Positions 25,331 to 37,600 of a stretch of 64,000 nt of DNA are shown here, piece after piece. Position 1 is the first letter of the stretch. Each line of letters opens with the position of its first letter. The position numbers were made by a program, and so were the translations under genes. The DNA comes from Sarcophilus harrisii (lineage: Eukaryota; Chordata; Mammalia; Dasyuromorphia; Dasyuridae), in the NCBI RefSeq assembly GCF_902635505.1, contig NC_045430.1:110163925-110227924 (forward strand). Direction: 5' to 3'. The notes under the pieces were generated by a model, which did no database searches, was not told the DNA's origin, and worked only from the letters and a program-made list of their open reading frames with translations.

Positions 25331-25949
25331 TCTTCCTACGTAAATTCTATGTGAATTCTATGTGAATCATATAATCTCTTTTGGCCTATGGGAACTCTGT
25401 TTTTCTCATTTGTAAAAGTGAATTTCTCAAATGTTTACAGCTCTCCAGGGGATGCTCCTAGCAACTATGACAAAGGCTGATGATCTCACTTGTAGCAGCA
25501 GGATTAATTTTGTGGTGTCCTGAATACAGTGTGTGCTGTTTAGGTTTTTCCACGGTTGGGTAATTATTAAAGCACACTAAAAGTGAATGCTGGTGGTCCT
25601 CTAAGAAGAGAAGGTAAAAGGTTTGGGAAGGAAACTTCCAGGACGAATTAAATGTTCTTTTTAAAAAGTAGAAGAAGAAGGAGAAAAGGAAGAAAAAGAG
25701 TTCGAAGAGGCTGAGGAGTGTCCTATTCTATTGAAATACCACAGGTAGGAGAAAGGGAAGGTGGAATCACTCAACTCTTGCAACTAAAAAAATGCATTTA
25801 AGTATATTCCTAGAATTCAGTTAGGTGCTATGAAGAACAAGCTTTTTGTCCTTCAAGAAAAAATGATTTACATTCAAAGGTACTGTCAAATGAAAGATCA
25901 TTTTGGGTGGTTGGTGACTCCCAGTTCAGGTGGTATCTTAACACTGCTC

Positions 25950-26050
25950 TACCTTGATTTGTAGCATTTGCTGATCTGAAAAGTGTGAATACTTACACTG
26001 AACATTTAATAATCAGCTTTCTCAGGAGCTGATGAGCCAATTCACAGTCC
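25950..26050 (+). repeat. Unassigned dispersed element X, copy 3
   Basis: ttgatttgtagcatttgctg, then cttacactgaacatttaat and aatcagct. It matches copies at 16665, 18950 and 50418. Confidence 0.6.
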
Positions 26051-26445
26051 TACTTAGATCTTTCCTCACTTAATTAGCCTAACTCCCCTGAAAAGCTCTC
26101 TGCACTCTTCCACCTTTTCTCCACTCTTCAACACTTTGTTCTTACTTTATAAACTTAAAATTACCAATGATGTCCTAGTTGCCAAATCTGATGGTCCTTT
26201 TCTCTCATCTTTCTTGATGTCTCAGCTGCATTTGTTCATTCTTGGATTTGATGTCTTATGTGGATTTTCATGATGTTACTGTCCCTTAGTCCTTCTGTTT
26301 GCTGCTTCAGCTCAGTCTCCTTTTCTGGTTCATCTTCCATCTCACAATCCTTAAACTGTGGGTTATTTCTAAGAATCTGCCTTGGGCATTCTCTCTCTTC
26401 ACAGTCAATCAACAAATATTTATTAAGCACTTACTATGTGGCAGG

Positions 26446-26665
26446 TGGGGCACTGAGATAGCACAGTGGATAGTGTCAGGTCTGGAGCCAATCAGCTTCA
26501 TCTCTATGAGTTCAGATTTGGTCTCAGATGCTTGCTAGCTATGTGACCCTGAGTAAGTCACTTAACTCTTTTTGCCTCAGTTTCCTCATCTGTAAAATGA
26601 GCTGGAAAAGGGAATGGCCAAGCCACTGCAGGATCTTTGCCAAGAAAGCCCCAAATGGGGTCATT
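26446..26665 (+). repeat. MAR1 SINE
   Basis: It runs from gagatagcacagtggatag through tatgtgaccctgagtaagtc and tttcctcatctgtaaaatga to gccaagaaagccccaaatgg. It directly follows an L2/MIR tail (caacaaatatttattaagc) at 26407-26440. Confidence 0.8.
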
Positions 26666-27039
26666 TTCTAATGGAGGGGAGACAATATGTAAATAACTAT
26701 GAACATAGGAGATATACACAGGGTATATGGAAAGTAATCTCAGAGGGAAAATAGTAGCATTAAAATAATCCTGGAAAAGCTTCTTGCAGAAAATGAGATT
26801 TTAATTAAGACATGAAGGAAGCCAGAGAAATCAGGATGTAGAGGCAAGAAGGGAGAGCATTCTAGTCATGGGGACATATTATAAAAAATGTACAGTGTTG
26901 GGAGATAGAGTGTCTAATGTGAGGAATAACAAGTAGTTCAGTGTCACTGGATAGAAGAATATACAAAAGGGAACAAGATATGTGAAGCCTGAAAAGGCAG
27001 AATGGGGTTAGGTTATTATTATTTCTATAGCTTCCATAT

Positions 27040-27850
27040 ATTTATAACCAGTTCCAGTCTCTCTTCTGAGCTTCAGTCTTACATAATTGGCTGTCTATTG
27101 GATATTTCAAACTAGATATCTTGAAGACATCCAGAATATATCCAAAATGGTACACATTATCTTTCCCTCCAAATACACTTCTCTTTCAAACTATTGTTTT
27201 TGTCAAAGCTTTTGTCTTTTTTTCCAGAATTAATCTTAGTGTTTTTAATCTTTAGTTTTTAATCTTAGTGTTATCTCAATTCCTCTCTATTTCTCACTAT
27301 ATATCCAAAGAATTGCCAAATCTTTCCATTTCTACCTCTGACTCTTTCACACCTAATTTCTTCAAACAATTCAAACTTAGTTTAGTCCCTCATTACTTTT
27401 GATTAGATTATAGTAATAATCTCCTGACTGATTTCCCTGCTTCACATATTTCTCCACTCCATTCCATTCCATACATGGCTGCCAAAGTGATAGGGAAGAT
27501 CTGATCATATGATTTCCATAATCAACTCTGGAAGGTTTCCCTAGCTTCTAGCATAAAATATAAACTCCTCTCTAATTCTTAAAATCTTTTATGACGAGGC
27601 CTCAACCAAGATTTCCAGATCTATTGGATGTTATACCTTCTTATTCTTATACTTGGCAATTCCAGTCAAACTGAGCTTCTGTTTGTTCCCCATATATAAT
27701 ATTTCATCTTTCATCTCTGTGTGATTTACATTGTCTATCCCCCATTCTTGGAATGCTCCCAGTTACCTCTACCTTATAAAATGTCTCTGTTCTTTCAAGA
27801 CACAATTCAAAAACTTCCATCTACATTTATATGGAGAACCATGATCCCAA
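27040..27850 (+). repeat. L2 LINE, 3' part
   Basis: Typical L2 text in order: taatctcctgactgatttcc, ggctgccaaagtgatag, gataaaatataaactcctct-like text, then cattcttggaatgctccc and a tcaagacacaattcaaa block. It is decayed throughout. Confidence 0.7.
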
Positions 27851-27994
27851 TAATGAGTTTTTTTTTAATGTCTATGAGACTGAAATGTAGAGTCTCATAC
27901 TATATCAAGAGTAATAATGAAAAAAAGGAAATTTAAGAGTGTCTATTACTATCAGTTTTAAACTGTGCTACAAAGTAGTAATCATTAAGATGAC

Positions 27995-28135
27995 TTTGTA
28001 CTCATTAAAAAAAAACATCAAACAGTGGAACAAATTAGGTATACATCATACAGGAGCAAATAAATATAGTATTGTGGTGTTGGATAAATTCAAAGACTGG
28101 GAGAAGTCACTATTTAATTGAAGTGCAATTAACTA
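27995..28135 (+). repeat. L1 ORF2 fragment
   Basis: The frame IKQWNKLGIHHTGANKYS, then LDKFKDWEKSLFN resembles the L1 ORF2 segment before the KIRSKWVHD region. Confidence 0.6.
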
Positions 28136-28485
28136 ATCCATCAGCTGTGAAAAAAGAGGAAAAGGTTTTCATGATAGGTTAAGAATACTTGTTAGGAGGG
28201 AGGTAGAGTATTAGTCAATCAATACATATTTATTATGTCCTAGGTATTATGCTTAGGGAAGAGATAGATAATGAATTATCATTAACCATAGATTCAGCTA
28301 TTGAGCATATTATTAGCATTTACTGTCCAGAAAAGATGGAGAAAGGATGGAATGACTTTAGGACTTATGGAGTAAAAAGAGTTTACAACTGATTGCTCAT
28401 AGGAAAGGGTAGAGTGTATATGTTGGCAAATGCCTATATTCTCAATAATGCAAAATTAAACATCTGATTATATTTGAAAAGTGAT

Positions 28486-28491
28486 TTTATT
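28486..28491 (-). promoter_or_regulatory. AATAAA poly(A) signal for the F-type lectin gene
   Basis: On the - strand, CTCAATAAAATCAC lies downstream of the proposed stop codon. A T-rich stretch (ATGTTTAATTTTGC) follows where cleavage at about 28465-28472 would occur. This places the transcript end about 18.6 kb from the end of NECAP1. Confidence 0.6.
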
Positions 28492-28603
28492 GAGTTTAAA
28501 ATGACAGATGAACAGAAATAAAAGTTGGTTTTTAAATAAATCCTTACAGAAAAATACATTTCCTTGAAACCCATTTTCTGAAAACTCTATAATAATAATT
28601 AAG

Positions 28604-28647
28604 TTAGTTCTTATTTGGAGGCACACATATATCAAGCAACATGATAT
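28604..28647 (-). CDS. Candidate terminal coding exon of the F-type lectin gene
   Basis: A strong polypyrimidine tract and acceptor (CCTTCTTCCTGTCTTCAG|AT) accept the phase-1 junction left by the exon at 30362. It adds about 14 residues (DIMLLDICVPPNKN) and a TAA at 28604-28606. An AATAAA lies 113 nt further on. The exon has no domain homology, so the call rests on splice phase, acceptor quality and the poly(A) signal. Confidence 0.65.
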
Positions 28648-31600
28648 CTGAAGACAGGAAGAAGGATAAGGTATTTTGAGAATCATAGAATTTTAACATA
28701 GTAAGGGACTTTATAGAGTAAACCATGATCCCAAACCTAGAAAGGATTTCCATATAGATGACAAGTCATCATCTAGCTTTTATTTTAAGACCCCAAGACA
28801 GAGTAGTAGGCTTTTAAAAAAATTTCCTTTCATTATTGGGAGTTTGTTTTGATATGAAGCCTATTTTTATATTTTTTTCAACTTTGGTTGATTGCTTCTA
28901 ATTCTTTCTTTTGGAGGTAAGCAAAATTAAGGCTAGAGTTCTTCCATATGTAGTGTTATTCGCTTGAAGTCTTTTGCAAACTAAAAAAACGAACAAACCC
29001 AATTTCTTCAGCTTAGTTTCATTCAGCATGAACTTGAAGTTTTCATCAGTGTTTTGCCCAATTCACATTTTCCCTTCTGCAGGGCCATGTCTGCTTTTTA
29101 TCATTTATGAATTAAAGGCTTACAAATTAAAATAATTGTTTATAAAAGAGTATAGACATTTTAGTTACAAGGACAAGCATTTGTACATTATTGTTCTATA
29201 CTGCTCTTTAGCTATCCATTAAAATAAGTGGGAAATATATCTCTTTGGCAAAATGTTATTAAATATTAATAACAAAAAATTAGATTCCAATATTTATTTA
29301 AAAATTAAATACTTTAATATAAATTTTTAAAACTAACTTATTGAGTATTCTTCCAATTAGATTGAATGATAAATTGGACAAAGATACATTTCATAGTGTG
29401 TACATATTAAAGAAACATCATGCATCTAGATCATTGGCTTACATGGACATATTGAGGCTATTTACAACTGGGTCAAGAGGAAGGTCTAAATGAGTCTCCT
29501 GTGGAAGCTCTATCTCCTTATTCCAATGATGCTTTGAGTGCTAATCCAATAAATATAATTTCTTCATACAAAATTGATCCTTTTCTGGTGATTCATAATT
29601 TTGAATTTCTTAAGAAAGGAGTGCTTGGTGTTTATGACATAAAAAGTATTTTTTTAATGTTCTATCACAACTATCTCTTCTGGATCATATGACATACATT
29701 TTAAGGAAACTAATTCTATTCCAAGTCTATGCGACTGAAATGTAGGATCTCATACCATATGGATAACCTGATATTGAATTTACACATAAAAGATACCTCC
29801 TAATCATTTGGCAAAGTTGACCGTCTAGTATCAGCTTCTGAGATACAGTTGTACTCTTAGATGTAGACATTGGAAGAAAAAGAAAGAGATTTCCCCTGTG
29901 TGGCTCCTTTGGAATTATGTTTTAATCAGTTAATTGATAACTTTTTTTTTCATAAGAAATGAAAATGAAGAAAAAATTGCGTGGTTTCAGCCTGAAAATT
30001 ATAATATTTTAGTTAGTGATAAAAACACCATCTTGCATAATTATAAAAGAATTTGATAGTTCTCCCCCTCTTCATTTGGCAATAAATCCTCCAACCATAT
30101 TCTCCAAAACATCCTCACACCCACTCTTTCTCCTACTCTCCCTGTCCCTTCCCTTTTCCTTTTGTCTCCTTCCCCTCTTCCCCTTTCCTTTTCTGTATTT
30201 TCCCTTTTTATTCCTCCTCTTCTATACCCTCTCTCTCCTCTTCCTCTCACTTTTCTTTCTCTCCTTCTCTTCCTAGCCCTCTCTCTTGCTGACTATTTCC
30301 TCCTCTCCTTCTTCTCTTCCCTTCCTCTCCGTCCCCCCCCCCCCCAATTAAAAAAACTTACCAGAGTTGGTGATTTGCTTGCCAAACACCTCTACTTCAC
30401 AGAGACTGAGGAACTCTTTCACTTCTGGCATGGTAACAGTTACAAAACGTCCTTGCATTCCATTACATTTAAAAATATGTTTCTGCCCTGGACTAATTCT
30501 GGCTTTATCTCCACACCTAAAAAATGACCATGTAGTAGTAAAGTTATCTTTCTGAAATAAGAATTATTTGAAAGTCCACATACAAAGCATATAGCTTATG
30601 GTGCAATGTTAATGATTTTGGCACCATGACAATATTATCTGAGAAGTTAAAATAGTTAAAAAGTGCTAATGCTTAGAAAGAGCTGAGGCTGGTGAAAGAT
30701 GCTAAGGACAACAAGAAGGTTTTTTATTTTGTTTTTTAAAGCTATATTGGGAAAATGAAAAGGATTAGAGAAGGCATACTGTCACTGTTTGAGATATATA
30801 AAATAATGCTAACCAAAGATGGAGAGAGTGAGATGAGAGGCTCAGCTCTGTTTTCTTTCTTTCTCTTGCCAAGAAGAGGGGTTTTTGGACTGGAAATCAC
30901 AGAAGAAAACTAGGTAACTAAAGTCAGTAAGAGATGAACCACATTATATGGTCCTAAAGAAATCTGGAAGATTATTGAGTGTCAGTGATTTTTGAAAGAT
31001 CTGTTGAAAATAGAAAAGTTTCAGTAGGATGGTAAATATTATCTGAGTCAACTAGTTAGCACAATTGATAAAAGTGCTTGGGGGGGAGGGTGTGGAGTTA
31101 GGGAGGCCTGAGTTCAAATCCAGATTCAGACACTTACTGGCTGTGTGATTCTGAGCAAGTCACTTCTGTTTGTCTCATCTACAAAAAAGAGCTAGAGAAG
31201 GGAATGGCAAGCCATTTCAATATCTTTGCCAAGAAAACCCTCAATGGGTCATGAAAAATTGGACATGACTGAGCAACAACAAAATATTGTCTTTGTTTTC
31301 AAAATTTGGATTTTATTGCTAGAATGCTAGAAAACATGTTATTAAGAGAATAGTGCCACATTTAGAAAATTGAACAGTTAATCATAAAAAGCCAGCATAA
31401 CCTCATCCAAATCAGCTTATACTAGATTAAGCTGATTTCCTATTTTGACAGTGTTATTAAGCTGGTAGATGAGGGGAATGTTGTTTATCTAGGTTTTAGC
31501 AAAGCATTTGATAAAAAATCTCTCATGCTATCTCTGCTGAAAAGATAGAGCAATATGAACTACAGTTATGTTGGTTTGGAATTGTTTGAATGTCCAGACT

Positions 31601-34600
31601 CAAAAAGAAATAGTGGATTTTTCAAACTTAGAAAGAGGTCTCTACTAGAATCCCTTTCGGGACTCAACTCTGTGCTGTTTAACTGTTCTTGCTTATAAAA
31701 TTTTCATATGATGCAGTTCTTTGAGGGACAATTGATAATACTGGATGAAAGAGTTAGGATTCAAAATGATTCTAGAACATTGCTCTAAATATAATAAGAT
31801 GCCTTTGCTTTTTATTAATTGTTCCTTATTTGACTAGACAGAAAAGTAAATGTATCAATGGGGACTTGTGAATTGTGGGTTTGAGTGGATGTGTCCACAA
31901 AGAAGCTTGAACCTCAGGTAGCTATTTTGGGGTTCCATGTGTGAGAAGGAAGTGCTTCAGTATTCTTTATGCTTACATTTCCATCTTTAAAATTTTTTTA
32001 GAGATAATCTACATATGAATTACATCATTGATAAGATTATTATAAAGGAACAGGAAGGCTTCCATAATATTCCACAGCACACCAAATATATACATAGATG
32101 TATGCATGTATCCAAATATGTGTGTATGTGTGTGTTTGTATGTATATTTGTGATGGTGGTTGTTCATTAGTCATATGTGACTCTTTGTGATCCCATTTGG
32201 GATTTTCTTGGGGTGGTCTGCCATTTCCTTGTCTAGCTCATTTACAGATGAGGAAACTGAGGCAAACAGGGTTAAGTGATTTGTCCAGGATCATAGAACT
32301 AGGAAGTGTCTGCAGTCAGATTTAAACACAGGTTTTCCTGACTCTAGAGTCAGCACTTTATCCACTGCATCACTTACCTGCCCCTGAGACCAAATATTTA
32401 CTCTTATGTAATTGGCTCAAAGATATAGAGAATGCAAGATCTTTCTGTACTCTTACGTACAGATATATTGATTCCATAGGGCAAAACACCTTAAATACCT
32501 TCCTCTAATTAAATATATATTTCATCATTTACCAAAATTGAACAAGATTCCTTGAAAAACATAACACTGAATATATGATAATTAATGTGGAAGTAAAACA
32601 GTAATATTCATTATTGAAGTGTTCTTCACTGTCATGGAGAGGATTCAAAACAGGTTCCATGTAAAGAGGAATACCCTAAAGATGAAGTTTTCTAGATGCT
32701 TGTACTTATGGATGACATTATACATAGTGTGTAAGTTCTAAAATATTGCAGTCTTGTAACTGAGATCTATGATTAATTTTAAGAATTTGGCCTAAATATA
32801 AACATAGGAAAAACCAAGTAGATAAAGAATGTCAATGATTTAGACTATGATATGAAGTTAAATTAAACCTACATAGCTTCTGATTATTTGACTCATGACT
32901 ATATGCATCATTCCAAGAGAGGAAAGAAAGAAGAATAACCTCTCAAGTACTATTTTCAAATTATCTGAGATAGCCAGAAGGCCCAAGAAAGTTGTTTTGT
33001 CACTGCCTCTGAAAATACAAAAGAAAATTGACTTTGGAGTGTCAAGGGAGCTAAAATATACAAATGCATTGGAAATATTTTGTATCTAAATTAATGATGA
33101 ATCTTGGTCTCCGTTGAGAAATTTTCTCCTGAAAGTTCATGTTAGATTGGCTTAAGGAGAGAATCAGAAAGATGGGCAGGGAAGGCTTTAATATTTTTTT
33201 GGTACTTGGGAAGGTCCTTTATTGTACTGGGAGAATAGTATAAAAGACTGCTTGAGAAGTTACAGTGAAAATGAAAGCTATTCATTTACTTTGTAAAGAG
33301 AAATAATACCTGGGATTTGATTTGCCATTATTTTCTTTTGAATATCCAATTCGAATTTCATACTTTGCTGTCATTTCCACACAACGGTCTCCCCTAGGGA
33401 TGATCATAACAGTATCCACGATGAATTCTGAAGTTAGGTCTACCATCCACCAGGGTTCAAAATCATTATTTGTATGAGTACAAGAATTTTTGTAGAAATC
33501 ACTGATATCATTCCCATCAATAGCTTTGTCAGATGAGCCAAGTAGGTGGAAAGTACTGGATTGGTAAGAAATTTTCCCTAATGCTATATTGATACCTGAA
33601 ATACATAATAAAAACATCAAATTCATTGTTATTTATTATGAGAAAGAAAAAAAAAAGATGATGTCTGAAGGGCCAATAATCAGTGTTGCAATGGGTTTAC
33701 ACCAAGAATAATTTCTGGCCTTCATACCTTCTCATCCTCTAGTATCCTGAGCCCTTTCACATTGCCATCTACCCACTCTTAAGGCCCTGCCCTAGGACCT
33801 ACCTGGGTCATACCACTAGTGAACTAGCTCCAAAGGAGTCTGCCTTTTTGCCAGGGGTCCCACATTATAACTCTAAATGCATTTTCCTCTAGAGACTTTG
33901 TTGGTTTATAATGCTGAAGTTCTATAAGAAGGCTGAAATGCAGATTAATTTACCTGCTCCTGTACTTGAGTAATAATAAAAAGACTTCTTCAAGTACAAT
34001 TATGTTGCTATGAATACATTCTAGTTCTGTTTCTCTGTGAGCCTTTAATAAAGTTTTTACTAATATAGCTTAAAATAGAAACAAGTGGTAGCTTTATTAT
34101 GACAGTTTACGGTATGAATCTGAATGAGGAGGATGGAGGATTGTTTCCCTTCAAGTCCCAGGACCAATGTGAAGGTAAAAGAAAATCTTTTGTGATTTCA
34201 AAAGGATGCTTATAGATTCCCCAGCTAAGTTTTTCCTCATCTAACATAAGAACTTTCATGACTTATTTCCCCTGCTCTTCTTTTTGTGCTACTTAATTGA
34301 TTACAGGAATCTTGTTCTATTTTGTTTGCCAATTATTGGCAGACTAAGAAATTCCCATTTTAACAAATCCTTTTTTTGAGGGGACCAACCATGTCTTCTT
34401 TGGTGGAGTAGCCACAGATTGAGATAAGCTCTTATTTCATCTGGAACCTTTTTGTAGGTGAAGTTTTATCTCCTGTGAGGTAATTCTTTGAAATGAGTTA
34501 AGCTTTCACTTTGCAGAGACCTGGAGAATGATAGTGGAGGCTGTCTTTGATAGTACACAAGAAAAAGAATAATACTAAAAACTCTTATTGAAAATATAAA

Positions 34601-37600
34601 AGGTAGAGATTTTCTTTTCCCTCTAAATTAATGCACATACTTTTCTAAAAGTTCAAGTTAAACAATTGAGACTCACTTTTTCATAATAACAAAGAAAAAA
34701 TATTTCCTTCACTAAGTTGAAATATTTCCTAAAAACTGGGAGAAAAAGGGAAAAGATAAAGTCTCAAAACCTGGTATGGATCCTAGGAAAAAATGCTTTC
34801 TGGATAAATGAATTTGCAGGCAAAAGCATCCATTTAGTTGTCTCCTATAAACAACTTTTGATTTAGCTCTGATAAGTTCTGGAAGAAGCAAGAGTTTTCA
34901 GTAAGTAGCTATGCTCAGTTTAAAGCAGGGTTTTAAAAAAGGAAATAGATAAATGGAAGGAAAAGCCTCTCTCCTTTCAACTTTTATTGTGTATAATAAC
35001 ATAATAATTGACTTAATCAAAAATAGTTGGAATCATTTTTTAAAAAATGGGAATAATATAACAGTCATGCTGAATTTCATAATGATTTTTCTATGAATTG
35101 TTAGATGGGGAATTAGAAATTTGAATGTTTTTAATCAGTATCAGAATGAACTTAACTCTAGGAAGAAAAGTGACTTTATTGTCTCTTGTTTATTTCTATT
35201 ATGTTTCCTTTTGGGGAAAAGACTCCCAACTTTTTTAAACTAACATAACCAATGTATGTTTTATTTAAAAAAGAACTTTGTAATATATTACCTAAAGAAA
35301 AATGTAAACTATACAAAAGACTTGGAAAATTTCAGACACAATTAATGAAAATGCTAATACTATAATATTGGAAGTGGGAGGTGAAGCAGCAAGTTAGGAG
35401 AACTTGGAATCTTAATATTACATAGAAGTGGTTTTATCTAGAATGTGTCTTCAAGAGATAAGCAAACACCAGATATGCCTCCTCCAACTCTTAGAGCTTT
35501 TAAAGGGTAAAAGGTTTTTGGATCAAAGTATTCAGCTTCCACAAACAAGGCTTGTAACAATATCGTTTCAGATATTCATTGATCTGGGAAAATATTATCC
35601 TCTCTCTTTGGAAATGATTGTCTAATATTTAAGTATATAAACTTTTGCAAAGTGGCAGTTAATTTAGGGTTGATTAGAAACACAAGGAAGAAAAAAAATC
35701 AGGAAAACAACTCCTTCACTGGATTTTTATGATGTTCTAAAAATCGACTTTTGATTTTAATGTTTCAGATTGTAATCAAAGGTTCTAGTGGATTTGTAAT
35801 AAATAAGAACAATTTCTCTTTTAATAGAGAAACTATGATGCCTGAGCCTCCTTTATTCTTCCTCAATACTACCAGAGATACTTGGGCTAACTATGGTGTT
35901 TCAACTTCCTTAGGACAAAGAGTTGTTATTCCTTCTCATTTTTCTTTCTTGCCCAGGCTCCACTATTAGCATTCACCAAAGCTTTATCCTAGCATGTCTG
36001 CATTGTTATGTTTTATTTAACCACAACAGACTCTGGTGTTCAAAAATATTTAAGAAAAATATTCAAATTACATGACTGCAAGGCTATCTTTATTGTCATA
36101 TATTATTTAGAGTTTAAAAAATATGACTTGAATTACAATTTTCTGTCTCAATGTGAGACTATCCCTACAGAAATAAATTGTCTCTTCTAACTAAATGTAT
36201 CCATGGAATGACACCAAAATTCTTATCACTCATGCAATAAACATTACTGAAATGTGTAGTGATAAAGTATGACTGCATTTTGAATTTTTCTAATCTTTAC
36301 AGTTAGCTAGAAGTTGGATAAAGATATCTTTCATTTACATGCAATATTGTTCCAAAATTTAAGATAAGAAAATTTTAGCCTATGTTGGGTCATGTTGGAG
36401 TTAAAAATATGTTGTATGTGCTTTTATTAATGAGAAGTCATGCACTTATATCCTTGATCAATTGGAAAGTATATTATTTCATGTGACAAAACATATTAGA
36501 AAAAAGTAAACTCACTTTACAAGCAATTTTGGTCAGAAGAGATTTTAGATCTTGGTTTATTACTACTTTTTTTTTTTTTTGGCTGAGGCAATTGGGGTTA
36601 AGTGACTTGCCCAGGGTCACACAGCGAGGAAGTGTTAAGTGTCTGAGACCAGATTTGAACTCAGGTTCTCCTGACTTCAAAGCTGGTACTCTATCCACCG
36701 TGCCATCTAGCTGCCCCTGCTTATTATTATCTTAATGAAACTTGTTTCTATTTATTTTGATTTTCCTTTTACACATGAAATGGCATATACTCCTGTAAAT
36801 TTCTGTATTAATGACAATTATACTGTTGTTTTCTTAAAGGAATGTGATGAAACGGAAATAAGGAACCTAACACATATTGAAGTTTGAAACGAATCACATT
36901 ATCTACTTAGCTCTTTTAAAATTTGTAACATAAAAATTCACCTAAAGACTCTAGATGACTGTCAATTGACCAACTTATTTGAGTTACTTAGTTAAGCACA
37001 TAATCAAAGAAAAGATTGTTGCTATTTTGTTATTCATTTATTTTAAATAATTTATTATTTATTTAAGTTATTTATTATTATCATATTATTTATATAATAA
37101 TTTGAGCTTTTCAGTTGTTTTCAATCATATCTAATTCCTTGTGTTTCTATTTTGGGTTTTCTTAATTCCTTTCTATTAGTATGAGCATCCATTTCTTTGA
37201 ACTAAGGGTTTCTGTTCTGAAGCAAACATTTTTAGGGATTTCTAAAAGGTTTGATGGCTATCAATAACAAGGAAAAACTACAGAAAGGAAAGTGAACTAC
37301 ATTTATATAACTACAATTCTGAAAGCGAACTCCTACTGAATTTGAAATATTGAAGAAAGCTGGAAACAACTAGAAAAAAATATAAAATCAAATGTTGTAC
37401 ATTTATAAAAAGGCAGTGTGATATAATGCATAAAAATTGATTACTTCCCTCATACTTTATTGTGAGGATCAAATTGTATAAAATAGAAAGTGCTTTGTGA
37501 AGCTAAAAGTGCTATTATCATACTCACCAAAGGGTCTGTCAAGTTTTGGCAAGTCATGAGGCAAAAAGGGAGTCAGTTTGCCGAAGACTTGTACTTCACA

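Noticed and set aside
28468-28686. 72-codon - strand frame starting in the intron
   Set aside because: The frame differs from the phase set by the lectin splice junction. The terminal exon is read in another frame and ends at 28604.
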